64,000 bases of DNA, taken from Alphaproteobacteria bacterium. Lineage in GTDB: Bacteria > Pseudomonadota > Alphaproteobacteria > UBA8366 > Aestuariispiraceae. This document shows, in pieces, positions 45,858 through 55,257 of the stretch. The first letter of the stretch is position 1. Each line of letters begins with the position of its first letter. The notes beneath the pieces are model-generated. The model ran no database searches and was not told the DNA's origin. It saw nothing but the letters and a program-made list of their open reading frames with translations. The position numbers were made by a program, and so were the translations under genes. Location of the stretch: the NCBI GenBank assembly GCA_030065235.1, contig JASJDC010000008.1, forward strand, positions 1 to 64,000. The letters run 5' to 3'.

Positions 45858-46691
45858 TCACGCCGCCTTGGCCAGACCGATGTTGAAAGTCACCGACCAC
45901 GCGTCGCCGTCCTGCTCGAAGGGCAAGACAAGGCTGTCCTTTACGCCGAAGACGGCGTCGCTTTCCAGATACGGATCGCCATCGACAAAGACATGGGTCG
46001 TGACCTGCTCGAAACCCGTCGCCGAAACGATGAAGTGGATATGCGCCGGTCGATACGGATGCCGTCCCATCGCTTCCAGCAACTGACCGACCGGTCCGTC
46101 CGTCGGAACCGGGTAGGGCACGGGCTTCACGGTTTTAAACCAAAATGCGCCGTCCGACCCGGTTCTAAACTTGCCGCGCAGATTCATCTGGGGCTGCTCC
46201 GTCGGCTGCTGCACGTCGTAGAAGCCTTCGCCATTCGTTTGCCAGACATCGAGTTCGGCGCCGCTGATCGGGTTCCCATCCTCATCCGCCACAACGCCGC
46301 GAACAACGCATGGTTCGCCAATGCCGTCTCGGCAGATATCATCCCCCATCTGCAACTCCGGCGCGCCGGCGACATGGAACGGACCTAGGACGGTATTCTC
46401 CGTCGCGCCGTGCGGTTTGCGGTGATTGATCGCGTCGACCAGCATGGACACGCCCAGCGTATCCGAAGCCAGAATCCATTCCTGGCGTTTGTCGTCGCAG
46501 ATCTGACCTGTCTTTGTCAGAAACTCAATCGCCGCCATCCATTCGTCCAATGTCGGCTCGACTTCCTTGACGAATGCGTGAAGATGCTTGATCGCCCCTT
46601 CCATCACCGTACGAAATCGGGGATCGTCGCAATTCTCCAAGCGCGCAATCACAGCTTGCTCTGATGTATCCTCGCTGAAGTAGCGGGTCAT
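45858..46691 (-). CDS. Intradiol dioxygenase, hydroxyquinol 1,2-dioxygenase type
   Basis: The 277-residue protein has the dioxygenase N-terminal helical domain (residues about 20-95) followed by the catalytic beta-sandwich. The Fe(III) ligands are the Tyr in GEGFYDVQ and the Tyr, His and His in HPYRPAHIHF. The overall pattern (NTVLGPFHVAGAP, LDVWQTNGEG) matches hydroxyquinol/catechol 1,2-dioxygenases. Because a maleylacetate reductase is in the operon, hydroxyquinol cleavage to maleylacetate fits best. Confidence 0.85.
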   Translation of the reverse strand: MTRYFSEDTSEQAVIARLENCDDPRFRTVMEGAIKHLHAFVKEVEPTLDEWMAAIEFLTKTGQICDDKRQEWILASDTLGVSMLVDAINHRKPHGATENTVLGPFHVAGAPELQMGDDICRDGIGEPCVVRGVVADEDGNPISGAELDVWQTNGEGFYDVQQPTEQPQMNLRGKFRTGSDGAFWFKTVKPVPYPVPTDGPVGQLLEAMGRHPYRPAHIHFIVSATGFEQVTTHVFVDGDPYLESDAVFGVKDSLVLPFEQDGDAWSVTFNIGLAKAA

Positions 46692-46718
46692 GTGGACATG
46701 TCCTCCCTATCTCTGGTG

Positions 46719-47777
46719 TCAGTGACGGCTTTTCCGTGAGGGGTCCAACACACTATTCAGGTCGAGCCGACGGGCGACGGGGAGAATCGACAGGCCCCAC
46801 CGTTCGGCGACATATCCCCACACGCCTTTTGGCGCTTTCAGCATCACCACGATCGCCACCGTGCCGAGCAGGATCAAATACCAGCTTCCCCAATCCGCCG
46901 CGAACTCCCGCAACACGAAGAAGACGATCACGCCGATGATCGGGCCTTCGATCGTGCCGATTCCGCCGATCACAACCATGAAGATCACAAAAGCGGTCCA
47001 GTCATTGACGCTGAAAGCGGCGTCGGGCGAAATCCGCAGTTTCTGTAGAAAAATCAGCGCGCCGGTCATACCGGTGACGAAGGCGGCGATGATATAGATG
47101 CTGAACTTGGTCATCCAAGCGTTCACGCCCAGACTGCCTGACGCTTCCTCATTGTCGCGGATCGCCGTCAAAGCGAGGCCGAAGCGCGATCGCAGCAAGT
47201 AGTAGACCGCGACGACGCTGCCGACCGCGAGGCCGAGCGCCGTCCAGTAGACGACCGCCTCCCGAGCGCTGCGTCCATCGGCGATGGAGCGCACGATATC
47301 GGTGGGCAGGCTCATGCCGGAACCGCCGCCGAGCGCCGAGACTTGAGCGAAGATAAGACGAAAGGTCTCCGCCAACACCCAGGCGCCGATCGCGAAATAA
47401 GGCCCCCGCAACCGAAACAGCAACGCGCCGGAGGGAAGGGCCAAGATGGCGGCGGCGACGCCGGCGACGATGACCGCGGCCAGCGGGTGCACGCCGAGAA
47501 ACACCGTGCCGATAAACAGCATATAGCCGCCTATGCCGACATAGGCTTGTTGTCCGATCGAGACCAAACCGGCGTATCCGGCCAGAAGGTTCCACATCTG
47601 CGCCAACACAAGATAGTAGAAGATCTCGACCATCAAGCGCATGTCGGCTCGCCCGGCCCACCAGGGCGCCGCCGCCAGAAACACGACCAAGACAATCAGT
47701 ATCGGCAGCGCGATCTTCGATTCCCGCGTCGCGCGCGACACGGATGCGCCGGGTTTTTCAACGCTCATATCGGTCAT
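46719..47777 (-). CDS. livM: Branched-chain amino acid-type ABC permease LivM
   Basis: The 352-residue membrane protein has about ten hydrophobic segments and the LivM motif SIGQQAYVGIGGY, plus TAIRDNEEASGSLGVN in the cytoplasmic loop. In catabolic operons LivHMFG systems often import aromatic acids or related compounds rather than amino acids. It is the last of the transporter genes and follows livH by 12 bases. Confidence 0.87.
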   Translation of the reverse strand: MTDMSVEKPGASVSRATRESKIALPILIVLVVFLAAAPWWAGRADMRLMVEIFYYLVLAQMWNLLAGYAGLVSIGQQAYVGIGGYMLFIGTVFLGVHPLAAVIVAGVAAAILALPSGALLFRLRGPYFAIGAWVLAETFRLIFAQVSALGGGSGMSLPTDIVRSIADGRSAREAVVYWTALGLAVGSVVAVYYLLRSRFGLALTAIRDNEEASGSLGVNAWMTKFSIYIIAAFVTGMTGALIFLQKLRISPDAAFSVNDWTAFVIFMVVIGGIGTIEGPIIGVIVFFVLREFAADWGSWYLILLGTVAIVVMLKAPKGVWGYVAERWGLSILPVARRLDLNSVLDPSRKSRH

Positions 47778-47789
47778 CTCTTCCCGCTC

Positions 47790-48656
47790 CTATGCTTTGA
47801 TGCGCGGGAACAAGCCTTCGGGCCGGACCGCGATAATTGCGAGAAAGACCAAATGGCCGAATAGAACCTGAAAACCGGGATCAATCTGCGCGCCGATATT
47901 CTGCGCCACACCCAGCAAGATACCGCCCGCCAAGGTGCCCCAAAGGTTTCCGAGCCCGCCGATGATCACCGCCTCAAACGCGAACAACAATCGCGCCGGC
48001 CCGATCGAGGGATCGAAATTCGTACGCATGGCAAGGAAGACGCCGGCGATCGCCACGACAAAGCTGGCGATAGCGGTTGCGATCGCAAAGATATGCGCGT
48101 TGTTCGCGCCCATCAGTTTGACCGTCGTCTGGTCGTCGGACGTCGCCCGAAGCAAGCGGCCGACGCCGGTGCCGTAGAACACGCGCTGCAGGCTCCAGAT
48201 AACCGCGACCGCGACCAGAAAGACCAAGAGCGGCAACACGCCGATAGACAGTCCGTCGATGACTTGAAAGCTTGCTGTCTCCAAAGCGCCCGATTGAAGA
48301 CGCCGGCTGTCGGCGGTGAAGGCCTCCAACATCAGATTCTGCAGCACAACCGACATGCCGAAAGTAACAAGAAGCGGCGGTAAGATATCTTTGCCGAGCG
48401 TCCGGTTCAGGATCAGGCGTTGGTTCGCGTAACCGGCCAAGGCCAGAACCGGCGCCACCACAATCAATGTCGCCAGCGGATGCATGCCCGTAAGCGAGGT
48501 CAATGTGAAGGCGGCGAAGGCGGCGATAATGATGAAGTCGCCATGGGCGATATTCACGAACCGCATCACGCCGAACATGAGCGACAGACCGGTCGCGAAC
48601 AGCGCATAGAGCCCTCCAAGGAGAACGCCCTGGACAATAGCGTTGATCCACTCCAT
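47790..48656 (-). CDS. livH: Branched-chain amino acid-type ABC permease LivH
   Basis: The start is ATG 48656 (MEWINAIVQGVLLGGLYAL), overlapping the livF stop as TGATG; the longer frame from 48758 lies inside livF. The 288-residue protein has about eight membrane segments and the LivH motifs GLSLMFGVMRFVNIAHGDF and RATSDDQTTVKLMG. It forms the channel with LivM. Confidence 0.88.
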   Translation of the reverse strand: MEWINAIVQGVLLGGLYALFATGLSLMFGVMRFVNIAHGDFIIIAAFAAFTLTSLTGMHPLATLIVVAPVLALAGYANQRLILNRTLGKDILPPLLVTFGMSVVLQNLMLEAFTADSRRLQSGALETASFQVIDGLSIGVLPLLVFLVAVAVIWSLQRVFYGTGVGRLLRATSDDQTTVKLMGANNAHIFAIATAIASFVVAIAGVFLAMRTNFDPSIGPARLLFAFEAVIIGGLGNLWGTLAGGILLGVAQNIGAQIDPGFQVLFGHLVFLAIIAVRPEGLFPRIKA

Positions 48657-49384
48657 CACGCGTCCTCTTTTTCCAGGCCGAAATAGGCCGCCGTAATCTC
48701 CTCGCGCGTCAACGCGTCCGGCCGACCCGTCAGCGAGACACGCCCTTCCTGCATGCAATAAACGCGATCCGCCACAGAGAGGGCTTGATTGATGTCCTGT
48801 TCAACCACAACGATGGTGGTTCCTTCCGCCTTGATCTGCGGGATCGCTGTGTAGATGTCCTTGATAATGATCGGCGCCAGTCCAAGACTGATCTCATCAC
48901 ACAGAAGCAGTTTTGGGTTGGACATCAGCGCGCGGCCGATCGCCACCATCTGTTGTTGTCCGCCTGACAGCGCCGTGCCCGCATTGTTGCGGCGTTCGGA
49001 CAGGACCGGAAACATGGCATAGACTTTATCCAGGTTCCAAAGGCCGTCGCGCCCCGGATTGGCGCCAATCAACAAGTTCTCTTCGACGCTCAGGGAAGGG
49101 AACAATTTGCGCCCCTCCGGCACCATGGCCAGTCCGGCCTTGACGATTGCGTGCGCCGGCTGTCCGGACAGAACCTGTCCGTCGAAACGGATTGTATCGC
49201 CGGATGACGGCGTCAACCCCGTCAGCGTACGCATCAAGGTGGATTTCCCGGCCCCGTTCGATCCGATGATGGCGATGGTCTCGCCCGCATCCACATACAG
49301 GTCCACACCGAACAAGGCTTGGAAGTCGCCATAATACGCATCCAGGTTTGAAACGGTCAGCATATGGGGCTCTGTCTCAGGCAT
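48656..49384 (-). CDS. livF: ABC ATPase LivF
   Basis: The 242-residue ATPase has Walker A (GSNGAGKST), signature ALSGGQQQM, Walker B (LLLCDEISLGLAP) and the LivF-type VVVEQDINQAL switch. The Cys in Walker B replaces the usual Leu or Met and is likely tolerated. The start overlaps the livG stop by eight bases and its stop overlaps the livH start. Confidence 0.88.
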   Translation of the reverse strand: MPETEPHMLTVSNLDAYYGDFQALFGVDLYVDAGETIAIIGSNGAGKSTLMRTLTGLTPSSGDTIRFDGQVLSGQPAHAIVKAGLAMVPEGRKLFPSLSVEENLLIGANPGRDGLWNLDKVYAMFPVLSERRNNAGTALSGGQQQMVAIGRALMSNPKLLLCDEISLGLAPIIIKDIYTAIPQIKAEGTTIVVVEQDINQALSVADRVYCMQEGRVSLTGRPDALTREEITAAYFGLEKEDA

Positions 49385-50108
49385 CGGCGTCGAGCCCCAT
49401 ATAGATCTCGCGAACCTCGCGGCTCTCCATCACCTCCCGCGGTTCTCCTTCGGCGATCTTCATACCGAAATTCAACACCATTAAACTATCGACGACGGCA
49501 AGCAGCGCATGGGTGACATGCTCGATCCAAATGATCGACACGCCGGTATCCCGAATGCCTTTAATCGTCGCGATCAGGGATTGGCACTCCGCTTCCGTCA
49601 GGCCGCCGGCGATTTCGTCCAAAAGCAGCAATCTCGGCTGGGTGGCCAAGGCTCTGGCCAACTCGAGGCGTTTGCGTTCAAGCAGGGACAAGGTCCCGGC
49701 AAGCGCATTCGCTTTCGGCAGCAACTCGGTCTCGGTCAGTATCTTCATTGAGACCGCATAGGCTTCGTCATCCGGCATGGCGCCGCCGAAACGGGCGCCG
49801 ACAAGCAGATTCTCAAACACGCTCATGCCTTCGAACGGATGCGGAATCTGGTATGAACGGCCGATCCCGTCGCGGCATCGCTGCGCCATGTTTTTGCCGG
49901 TGACATCCGCGCCGTCGAAAAAAACATGGCCTTCATCCGGCGGCAGGACGCCGGCGACCAGATTGAACATGGTGCTCTTGCCGGCGCCGTTCGGCCCGAT
50001 GACGCCGAGAGACTGCCCCGGGTTCACAGAAAGGTCGATGCCATCGGCGACTTTCAAAGCCCCGAAACTTTTCGACACCCGTCGCATCTCAAGAATGGGT
50101 TGCGACAA
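49377..50108 (-). CDS. livG: ABC ATPase LivG
   Basis: TTG 50108 follows a GGGGAGG ribosome-binding site and gives 243 residues. The frame extends to ATG 50153 but would include a perfect hairpin. The ATPase has Walker A (GPNGAGKST), the signature region LSLLERKRLELARAL (LSGGQ replaced by LSLLE, as in many LivG proteins) and Walker B (LLLLDEIAGGL). It pairs with LivF. Confidence 0.86.
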   Translation of the reverse strand: MSQPILEMRRVSKSFGALKVADGIDLSVNPGQSLGVIGPNGAGKSTMFNLVAGVLPPDEGHVFFDGADVTGKNMAQRCRDGIGRSYQIPHPFEGMSVFENLLVGARFGGAMPDDEAYAVSMKILTETELLPKANALAGTLSLLERKRLELARALATQPRLLLLDEIAGGLTEAECQSLIATIKGIRDTGVSIIWIEHVTHALLAVVDSLMVLNFGMKIAEGEPREVMESREVREIYMGLDADA

Positions 50109-50138
50109 TTTGGACCTCCCCTGCGCTACCCGTAGGCC

Positions 50139-50168
50139 GGCGTCGCCATCCAAATGGATGGCGACGCC
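50139..50168. repeat. Perfect 13-bp hairpin between the binding-protein gene and livG
   Basis: GGCGTCGCCATCC and GGATGGCGACGCC flank a 4-base loop, seven bases after the binding-protein stop. There is no T-run. Such hairpins commonly protect the 3' end of binding-protein mRNA so that it outnumbers the rest of the transporter. Confidence 0.7.
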
Positions 50169-50174
50169 AAAAGA

Positions 50175-51494
50175 TCACGCGATCGCCTCGAAGGCGCCGC
50201 CCGTCGGTATCGCCGGAGCGCTACCGTTGGACGTGACCACGAGATCGTAGGTGAAATCTCCCCCAAGCCGCCACTGGCCGCCGACAAGCGGGGTCTTGGC
50301 GACATTCTTGACGGGCCCCGCGGACCAGTCGAGCGGGCCGACGATCGTATCAAGCTTGGTTTCCGCCAAGGCGTCCCGAACCGAGTCATAGTCCGACGGG
50401 TCGCCGCTCCGCGTGAGCGCGTCGACAGCGACTTCGAACAAGGCATGGGCGAAGCCGATCGGTTGCGTCCATTGCTTGCCTGTTTCCGTCGTGTACGCCG
50501 CCGCGACATCCTTGGCGGACGCGCCCGTCAGGGATGAGGAAAACGGGTGCGACGGCGTCCACCAGATTTCCGAAGAAAGATTGTGGCCCGCATCGCCCAG
50601 CGTCTCGACTGTGACCGGGAAGAGCAAGGCCTTGCCGACGCTGGCGATTTTCGGTGTGAATCCTTGCTGCTTGGCTTGCGTCCAGAATGTGGTGAAGTCC
50701 GGCGGGATCATTACGCCCGTGACGATTTCGGCGTTCGCCTGTTTGAACGCGCTGATCTGCGCGCTGAAATCGTCGGACAGGTTTTGATAGCGCCCCGGAT
50801 CGGTCAGTGTGAAGCCTTGCGAAGCGAGAACGGGCGGGAATCCGAGATTTTCATCTCCCCAGGCGTTGCCGTCTCCGTCATTCGGAAACAACCCGCCGAC
50901 CGACTTGTTGGTCTCCAGGCTGCTCCACATTTCGGTGAAGACCGCGATTACATCCTCTAATCCCCAGAAGAAGTGATATGTGTAGTCAAATCCTTTGTCC
51001 GGTTGCCCGCCGCGCGTAAAGAACCAGGGCTGCCATGGCGCGACAGTTGAAATGCATGGCACTTCATTGACTTCGCATTGGTCCGCCACGGGGTTTGTCG
51101 TTTCCGGCGTCGAGGAGACAACCATCAAGTTGACTTCATCGCTCAAGAGCAGTTCCGATGCGACATCGGCCGCTCGGTTCGGATTCGACTGACTATCCTT
51201 GACAATGATCTCAAGACCGTAGGTTGTTCCATCCAAGGTCAGCTCATCCCCCAAAGCCGCACGCACCCCGGCAAGGATAAACTCATCCGACTCGGCGAAG
51301 GGCGCCAAGGGACCGGTTTTCGGACTCACAAAGCCGATTTTGATCGTGTCGGCCGCGCGGGCGCGCCGTGTGAAAGAGAGGCCTGAAACGATCGCGGCGC
51401 TCGCCACAGCGGACGATTTGAGGAATCGGCGGCGGGAGGGCTTCCAGAGGGCGCTCTTTTCCGTCTTGCCGTCCTTCGATAGATGTATGCTCAT
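50175..51494 (-). CDS. Tat-exported Liv-type substrate-binding protein
   Basis: ATG 51494 follows GAGGAGGAAAC and gives 439 residues. A Tat signal (PSRRRFLKSSAVASAA) ends near RARAADTIK. The mature protein is a Peripla_BP_6 domain (IKIGFVSPKTGPLAPFAES, VVSSTPETTNPVADQCE). It shares the operon with hydroquinone-degrading enzymes, so the ligand is probably an aromatic precursor rather than an amino acid; that is inference. Confidence 0.85.
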   Translation of the reverse strand: MSIHLSKDGKTEKSALWKPSRRRFLKSSAVASAAIVSGLSFTRRARAADTIKIGFVSPKTGPLAPFAESDEFILAGVRAALGDELTLDGTTYGLEIIVKDSQSNPNRAADVASELLLSDEVNLMVVSSTPETTNPVADQCEVNEVPCISTVAPWQPWFFTRGGQPDKGFDYTYHFFWGLEDVIAVFTEMWSSLETNKSVGGLFPNDGDGNAWGDENLGFPPVLASQGFTLTDPGRYQNLSDDFSAQISAFKQANAEIVTGVMIPPDFTTFWTQAKQQGFTPKIASVGKALLFPVTVETLGDAGHNLSSEIWWTPSHPFSSSLTGASAKDVAAAYTTETGKQWTQPIGFAHALFEVAVDALTRSGDPSDYDSVRDALAETKLDTIVGPLDWSAGPVKNVAKTPLVGGQWRLGGDFTYDLVVTSNGSAPAIPTGGAFEAIA

Positions 51495-51560
51495 TATTCT
51501 GTTTCCTCCTCGTTGTCGCACTCATCGGTTATCAATTGCGCATGATGTGCTGTGTGGCTG

Positions 51561-52628
51561 CTAAGGGGCGTCGCCTTCCCACGCCTGTTGCAGCATGTCG
51601 CGGATTCCATTCCGCGTGATCGGTCGTGGGTTGTAGTAGGGCTTCTGAACGGCGATCTCCGCCGCCTTGTCGAGATCGGTTTCGGATAGGCCAAGTTCAG
51701 CGAGCGACTTGATGCGCCCGACCTTATGCATGAGGTCGAACAACGCGCTGGGTCCGTCAGCCGCATTCAGGGCGCGGGCGACGCGCGCCATGGCGGCCGG
51801 CGCCGCGTCGCGATTGTAAGCGGCGCTATAGGGGATCATCAGGCAGTGTATATCGGCGTGCGGAAGATCGAAGGATCCGCCGAGCGTATGGCAGATCTTA
51901 TGATGCACCGCCATGCCGACGCTGCCGAGGCAGGTTCCGGCGAGCCAGGCGCCATATAAGGCTGCGGCGCGGGCTTCCGCCGCATCCTCCGACGATGTGG
52001 CCTCATTCACAATCAATGGTAGTGCGCGTCCCAACGCGCGGATCGATTCCTCGGCCATCAGCGATGTTATTGGGTTGGCGTTTTCGGCATAAAGCGCCTC
52101 AACCGCGTGGGCTAGGGCGTTCATGCCAGACGGCCCCGCCATCGCGGCCGGCAATGTCGCGATAAGCTCGGGGTCGTAGATGACAACCTCCGGCTGGATC
52201 TTCGGATCAGTTTGAGTCGTTTTGACGCCGCCGGCCGTTTGACCCAGGATCGGGGTCATTTCGGACCCGGCGAATGTGGTCGGCAGAACCACTTGGGGCA
52301 AATCCGTCCTTAAGGCGATCGCTTTGCCGAGACCGATTGTCGACCCGCCGCCATAGGCGACGAGACCATCCGCCCTTACGGACTCAACCGCCGAGGGAGC
52401 CGTCGCCGTCACATCGATTGGCGTATGCATGGCGGCCTGATCGAAAAGATCGATCGCCCGGTCCCCCAAACTATCTGCAAAGCGGCGGGCCTGTTCGGCT
52501 TGATGCGGCGTCGACAGCACCAGCGCCCGCTCAACGCCAAGGGCTTCAAGCTCTGCGTGAGCGCGGCGCCGCGCTCCGGCCGCAAACACGACCCGAACCG
52601 GCGCCGGCGCATAGGTGAAATCGAACAC
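51561..52628 (-). CDS. Maleylacetate reductase
   Basis: The 355-residue iron-type alcohol dehydrogenase family member begins FDFTYAPAPVRVVFAAG, as maleylacetate reductases do. It has the nucleotide loop GGGSTIGLGKAIAL, LPTTFAGSEMTPILGQT and the HHKICHTLGG block. It reduces maleylacetate to 3-oxoadipate with NAD(P)H, joining the hydroquinone and hydroxyquinol branches of this operon. Confidence 0.87.
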   Translation of the reverse strand: MFDFTYAPAPVRVVFAAGARRRAHAELEALGVERALVLSTPHQAEQARRFADSLGDRAIDLFDQAAMHTPIDVTATAPSAVESVRADGLVAYGGGSTIGLGKAIALRTDLPQVVLPTTFAGSEMTPILGQTAGGVKTTQTDPKIQPEVVIYDPELIATLPAAMAGPSGMNALAHAVEALYAENANPITSLMAEESIRALGRALPLIVNEATSSEDAAEARAAALYGAWLAGTCLGSVGMAVHHKICHTLGGSFDLPHADIHCLMIPYSAAYNRDAAPAAMARVARALNAADGPSALFDLMHKVGRIKSLAELGLSETDLDKAAEIAVQKPYYNPRPITRNGIRDMLQQAWEGDAP

Positions 52629-52630
52629 AA

Positions 52631-54094
52631 TCAGCGCTCGTAGTGGGGCGGTACTTGAGCGTCGACATTGACCCAGACGGATTTCGGCTGAGTATACTCG
52701 CGCATCACTTCAAAGCCCATTTCACGGCCATAACCGGATTCTCCGACGCCGCCGAAGGGCGAGCCCGGATGGACAACCTTATAGGAGTTGATCCAGACCA
52801 TCCCGGCATGAATGTCGCGCGCCATCTTGTGGGCGCGGGACAGGTTCTGCGTCCAGAGCCCGGAGCCGAGACCGTATTTCACCCCGTTCGCAATCGCCAA
52901 GGCTTCATCATCATCCTTAAAAGTCGTCACCGTCACGAAGGGGCCGAACACCTCCTCCTGGCTGACGGTATCGGTCGGTTTAGCGGCCACGACCGTAGGT
53001 TCGACAAAACAGCCTTTCGCCAACTCGTCCCTGTCAGGGGCTTTGCCGCCGGTTAGTACCTCGCCGCCCTCGTCCTTCGCCACGCCGCAGAAATGCAGAA
53101 CGCGCTCCTGATGCTGCTTCGATGTCAGCGGTCCCATTTCCGTTTCTGGATCCAGCGGATTACCCAGTCGGATCGATTCAGCCAGCTTGACGAACCCGTC
53201 CAGAAATTCGTCAACACGGTCTTCGTGAATGACAAGCCGAGACCCGGCGATACAGGCCTGACCCTGATTGTGGAAAATCGCCCAAGCCGACCCGCCGATC
53301 GCCGCCCGGATATTCGCGTCTTCGAACACGATATTCGGGCCTTTGCCGCCAAGCTCCAACTGAACCTTCTTCAGATTTCCGGCCGACGCCTCGACAATGC
53401 GGCGACCGGTGGCGGTCGATCCGGTAAAGGCGATCTTGGCGATATCCGGATGTTCCGCCAGCCGCGCGCCGGCCGTATGGCCATATCCCGGCACAACATT
53501 GACCACGCCGGCCGGCACGCCGACCTCCTGCATCAGTTCCGCGATCCTCAGCGTCGTCAACGGCGTCAGTTCGGCCGGCTTGATGACAATGCAGTTTCCG
53601 GCCGCCAGCGCCGGCGCCATTTTCCAGCTCGTAAACATAAGCGGGAAGTTCCAGGGAACGATTTGACCGACCACGCCGACGGGTTCGCGTTGAACATAGT
53701 TGATGAAACCCGGGTAAACCGGCGGCAAGAAACCTTCAAACTTATCGGCCATACCGCCGAAATAACGAAAACAGGCGGCGGTTCTGGGTACGTCCAGCTT
53801 TCGGGCGTCCCGTACCGGGTGACCGGTGTCCGTCGCTTCCAGCGTGATCAGTTCTTCGGCGTTTTCCTCGATCGCGTCGGCGAGCTTCAGAAGCAGCCAG
53901 CCGCGCGCAGACGGATCCATCCGAGACCAAGCGGGAAAGGCGGCCTTGGCCGCTTCGACGGCGCGGTCCACATCCTCCGCCACGGCTTCGCTGATCTGGC
54001 AGATCTCGGAATTGTCGAACGGGTTGAGAACGGGGATAATTCCGCCGCCGGATGACGGCGCGAATTCACCGTTAATGAATAGTTGGGTCTGCAT
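52631..54094 (-). CDS. Aldehyde dehydrogenase, likely 4-hydroxymuconic semialdehyde dehydrogenase
   Basis: The 487-residue enzyme has the ALDH pattern: GQIVPWNFPLMFTSWKMAPA, the Glu motif LELGGKGPNIVFED, the catalytic Cys in NQGQACIAGSR and EVFGPFVTV. In hydroquinone operons this family oxidises the product of hydroquinone 1,2-dioxygenase to maleylacetate. The gene stands between the dioxygenase and maleylacetate reductase genes, which supports that role. Confidence 0.84.
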   Translation of the reverse strand: MQTQLFINGEFAPSSGGGIIPVLNPFDNSEICQISEAVAEDVDRAVEAAKAAFPAWSRMDPSARGWLLLKLADAIEENAEELITLEATDTGHPVRDARKLDVPRTAACFRYFGGMADKFEGFLPPVYPGFINYVQREPVGVVGQIVPWNFPLMFTSWKMAPALAAGNCIVIKPAELTPLTTLRIAELMQEVGVPAGVVNVVPGYGHTAGARLAEHPDIAKIAFTGSTATGRRIVEASAGNLKKVQLELGGKGPNIVFEDANIRAAIGGSAWAIFHNQGQACIAGSRLVIHEDRVDEFLDGFVKLAESIRLGNPLDPETEMGPLTSKQHQERVLHFCGVAKDEGGEVLTGGKAPDRDELAKGCFVEPTVVAAKPTDTVSQEEVFGPFVTVTTFKDDDEALAIANGVKYGLGSGLWTQNLSRAHKMARDIHAGMVWINSYKVVHPGSPFGGVGESGYGREMGFEVMREYTQPKSVWVNVDAQVPPHYER

Positions 54095-54192
54095 AGCGCG
54101 CCCCCTATGGTCCGCCGATTCAAACGGTCGGACTTGTTCGAGTGCCGGAACGGGGGCCCGCGCCGTCCATGAACGGCGCGGGCGCTTATTCG

Positions 54193-55230
54193 TCAGAACT
54201 CCACAGCGACGACGGGCGCCGTTCCGTTCCGCACCATTTCGGGAATCTTCGGCGAGCCATTCTCCCAGACCAGCAGCATCGACCGTTTGTTGGAGAAGCC
54301 TTGATGCCGAATGTCCGCCGGCATGCAGGACACATCGCCGGCGCGCATTGTCACCGTAGCCCGCGGGTCTCCCGACTTGCCGTCTTTGACGTCCCAGATA
54401 ATCTCGTCAGACAGCTGAATGAACCATTCGCAGCGGTCGTTCCCGTGCTCCACTGGAAGCGTGAATTCTTCGGTTGTGGGGCAGAACAAGCTGTCTTTGA
54501 TCACAGAACAAACAGACGGGTTCCAGGTCACGTCGGAGCGCGATAAGTAACCGAATAAGTTGTACGCCGAGACTTCATGCTCGAAGCCGGGCTCCGGATA
54601 GACGTCGGGCTGGCTCTGATCGACATCGGTAAAATGACGATTGACGGTAAAGCCGCTTTCGTCCGTTCGCACCGGCGTGTCGCCCGGCAGGCCGATCATG
54701 CGTTTCGCGGTCACCCGTTGACGCGTCACCGCCGCGTCATTGTCGCCGTTCTTCGATCCCCATGGCGTGCCGGTTTCCATCGGCGCGGCGAAAGGATCAT
54801 AGTCGGCGTTTGTCCAATCGGAGACCATTTGGCTGAAGACATCCATCAATTCGTCTGATTTGAACCGTTGGATGAAGTCGCGACCGGCCTTGGTGTAGGC
54901 GTGGTTGCAGGCGCCCGCGAACATTTCGACTTCGCCGTAGTAGTTTGTCGTCCCGAAAATATGGTCGAAATTCACCGTACCATAGAAAAAGCCCCAGGCC
55001 ACATCGCGCATCAAGGCGCGCAGGAAAACATCGATCGGCATTTCGTGCCGGCCGCCCGGCCATGTGATATGCGCGAAATAGGCGTCGCGGCGAAAACTGA
55101 AGTCGCCTGCTTTGAACGCCTTATATCCTTCAACATTATCGGGAGGAAAAACTTCCGTCCCCGTCGTGATTGGAAGCCCGCGCGGATTATCGATTGCGTC
55201 TGCAGTCGCTGCGCTTTCAGACATCGCCAT
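54193..55230 (-). CDS. Hydroquinone 1,2-dioxygenase large subunit (PnpD/HapD-like)
   Basis: The 345-residue protein fits, in length and sequence pattern, the large subunit of the two-component Fe(II) hydroquinone dioxygenases. It opens GLPITTGTEVFPPDN, carries AGDFSFRRDAYFAHITWPGG and ends in a cupin-like part (CEWFIQLSDEIIWDVKDG, MRAGDVSCMPADIRHQGFS). The adjacent small subunit confirms the pair. It cleaves hydroquinone to 4-hydroxymuconic semialdehyde in the cytoplasm. The start has a GGAGG site. Confidence 0.82.
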   Translation of the reverse strand: MAMSESAATADAIDNPRGLPITTGTEVFPPDNVEGYKAFKAGDFSFRRDAYFAHITWPGGRHEMPIDVFLRALMRDVAWGFFYGTVNFDHIFGTTNYYGEVEMFAGACNHAYTKAGRDFIQRFKSDELMDVFSQMVSDWTNADYDPFAAPMETGTPWGSKNGDNDAAVTRQRVTAKRMIGLPGDTPVRTDESGFTVNRHFTDVDQSQPDVYPEPGFEHEVSAYNLFGYLSRSDVTWNPSVCSVIKDSLFCPTTEEFTLPVEHGNDRCEWFIQLSDEIIWDVKDGKSGDPRATVTMRAGDVSCMPADIRHQGFSNKRSMLLVWENGSPKIPEMVRNGTAPVVAVEF

Positions 55231-55257
55231 TCTTCATTCCCTCCTTGAATCCGCGTC

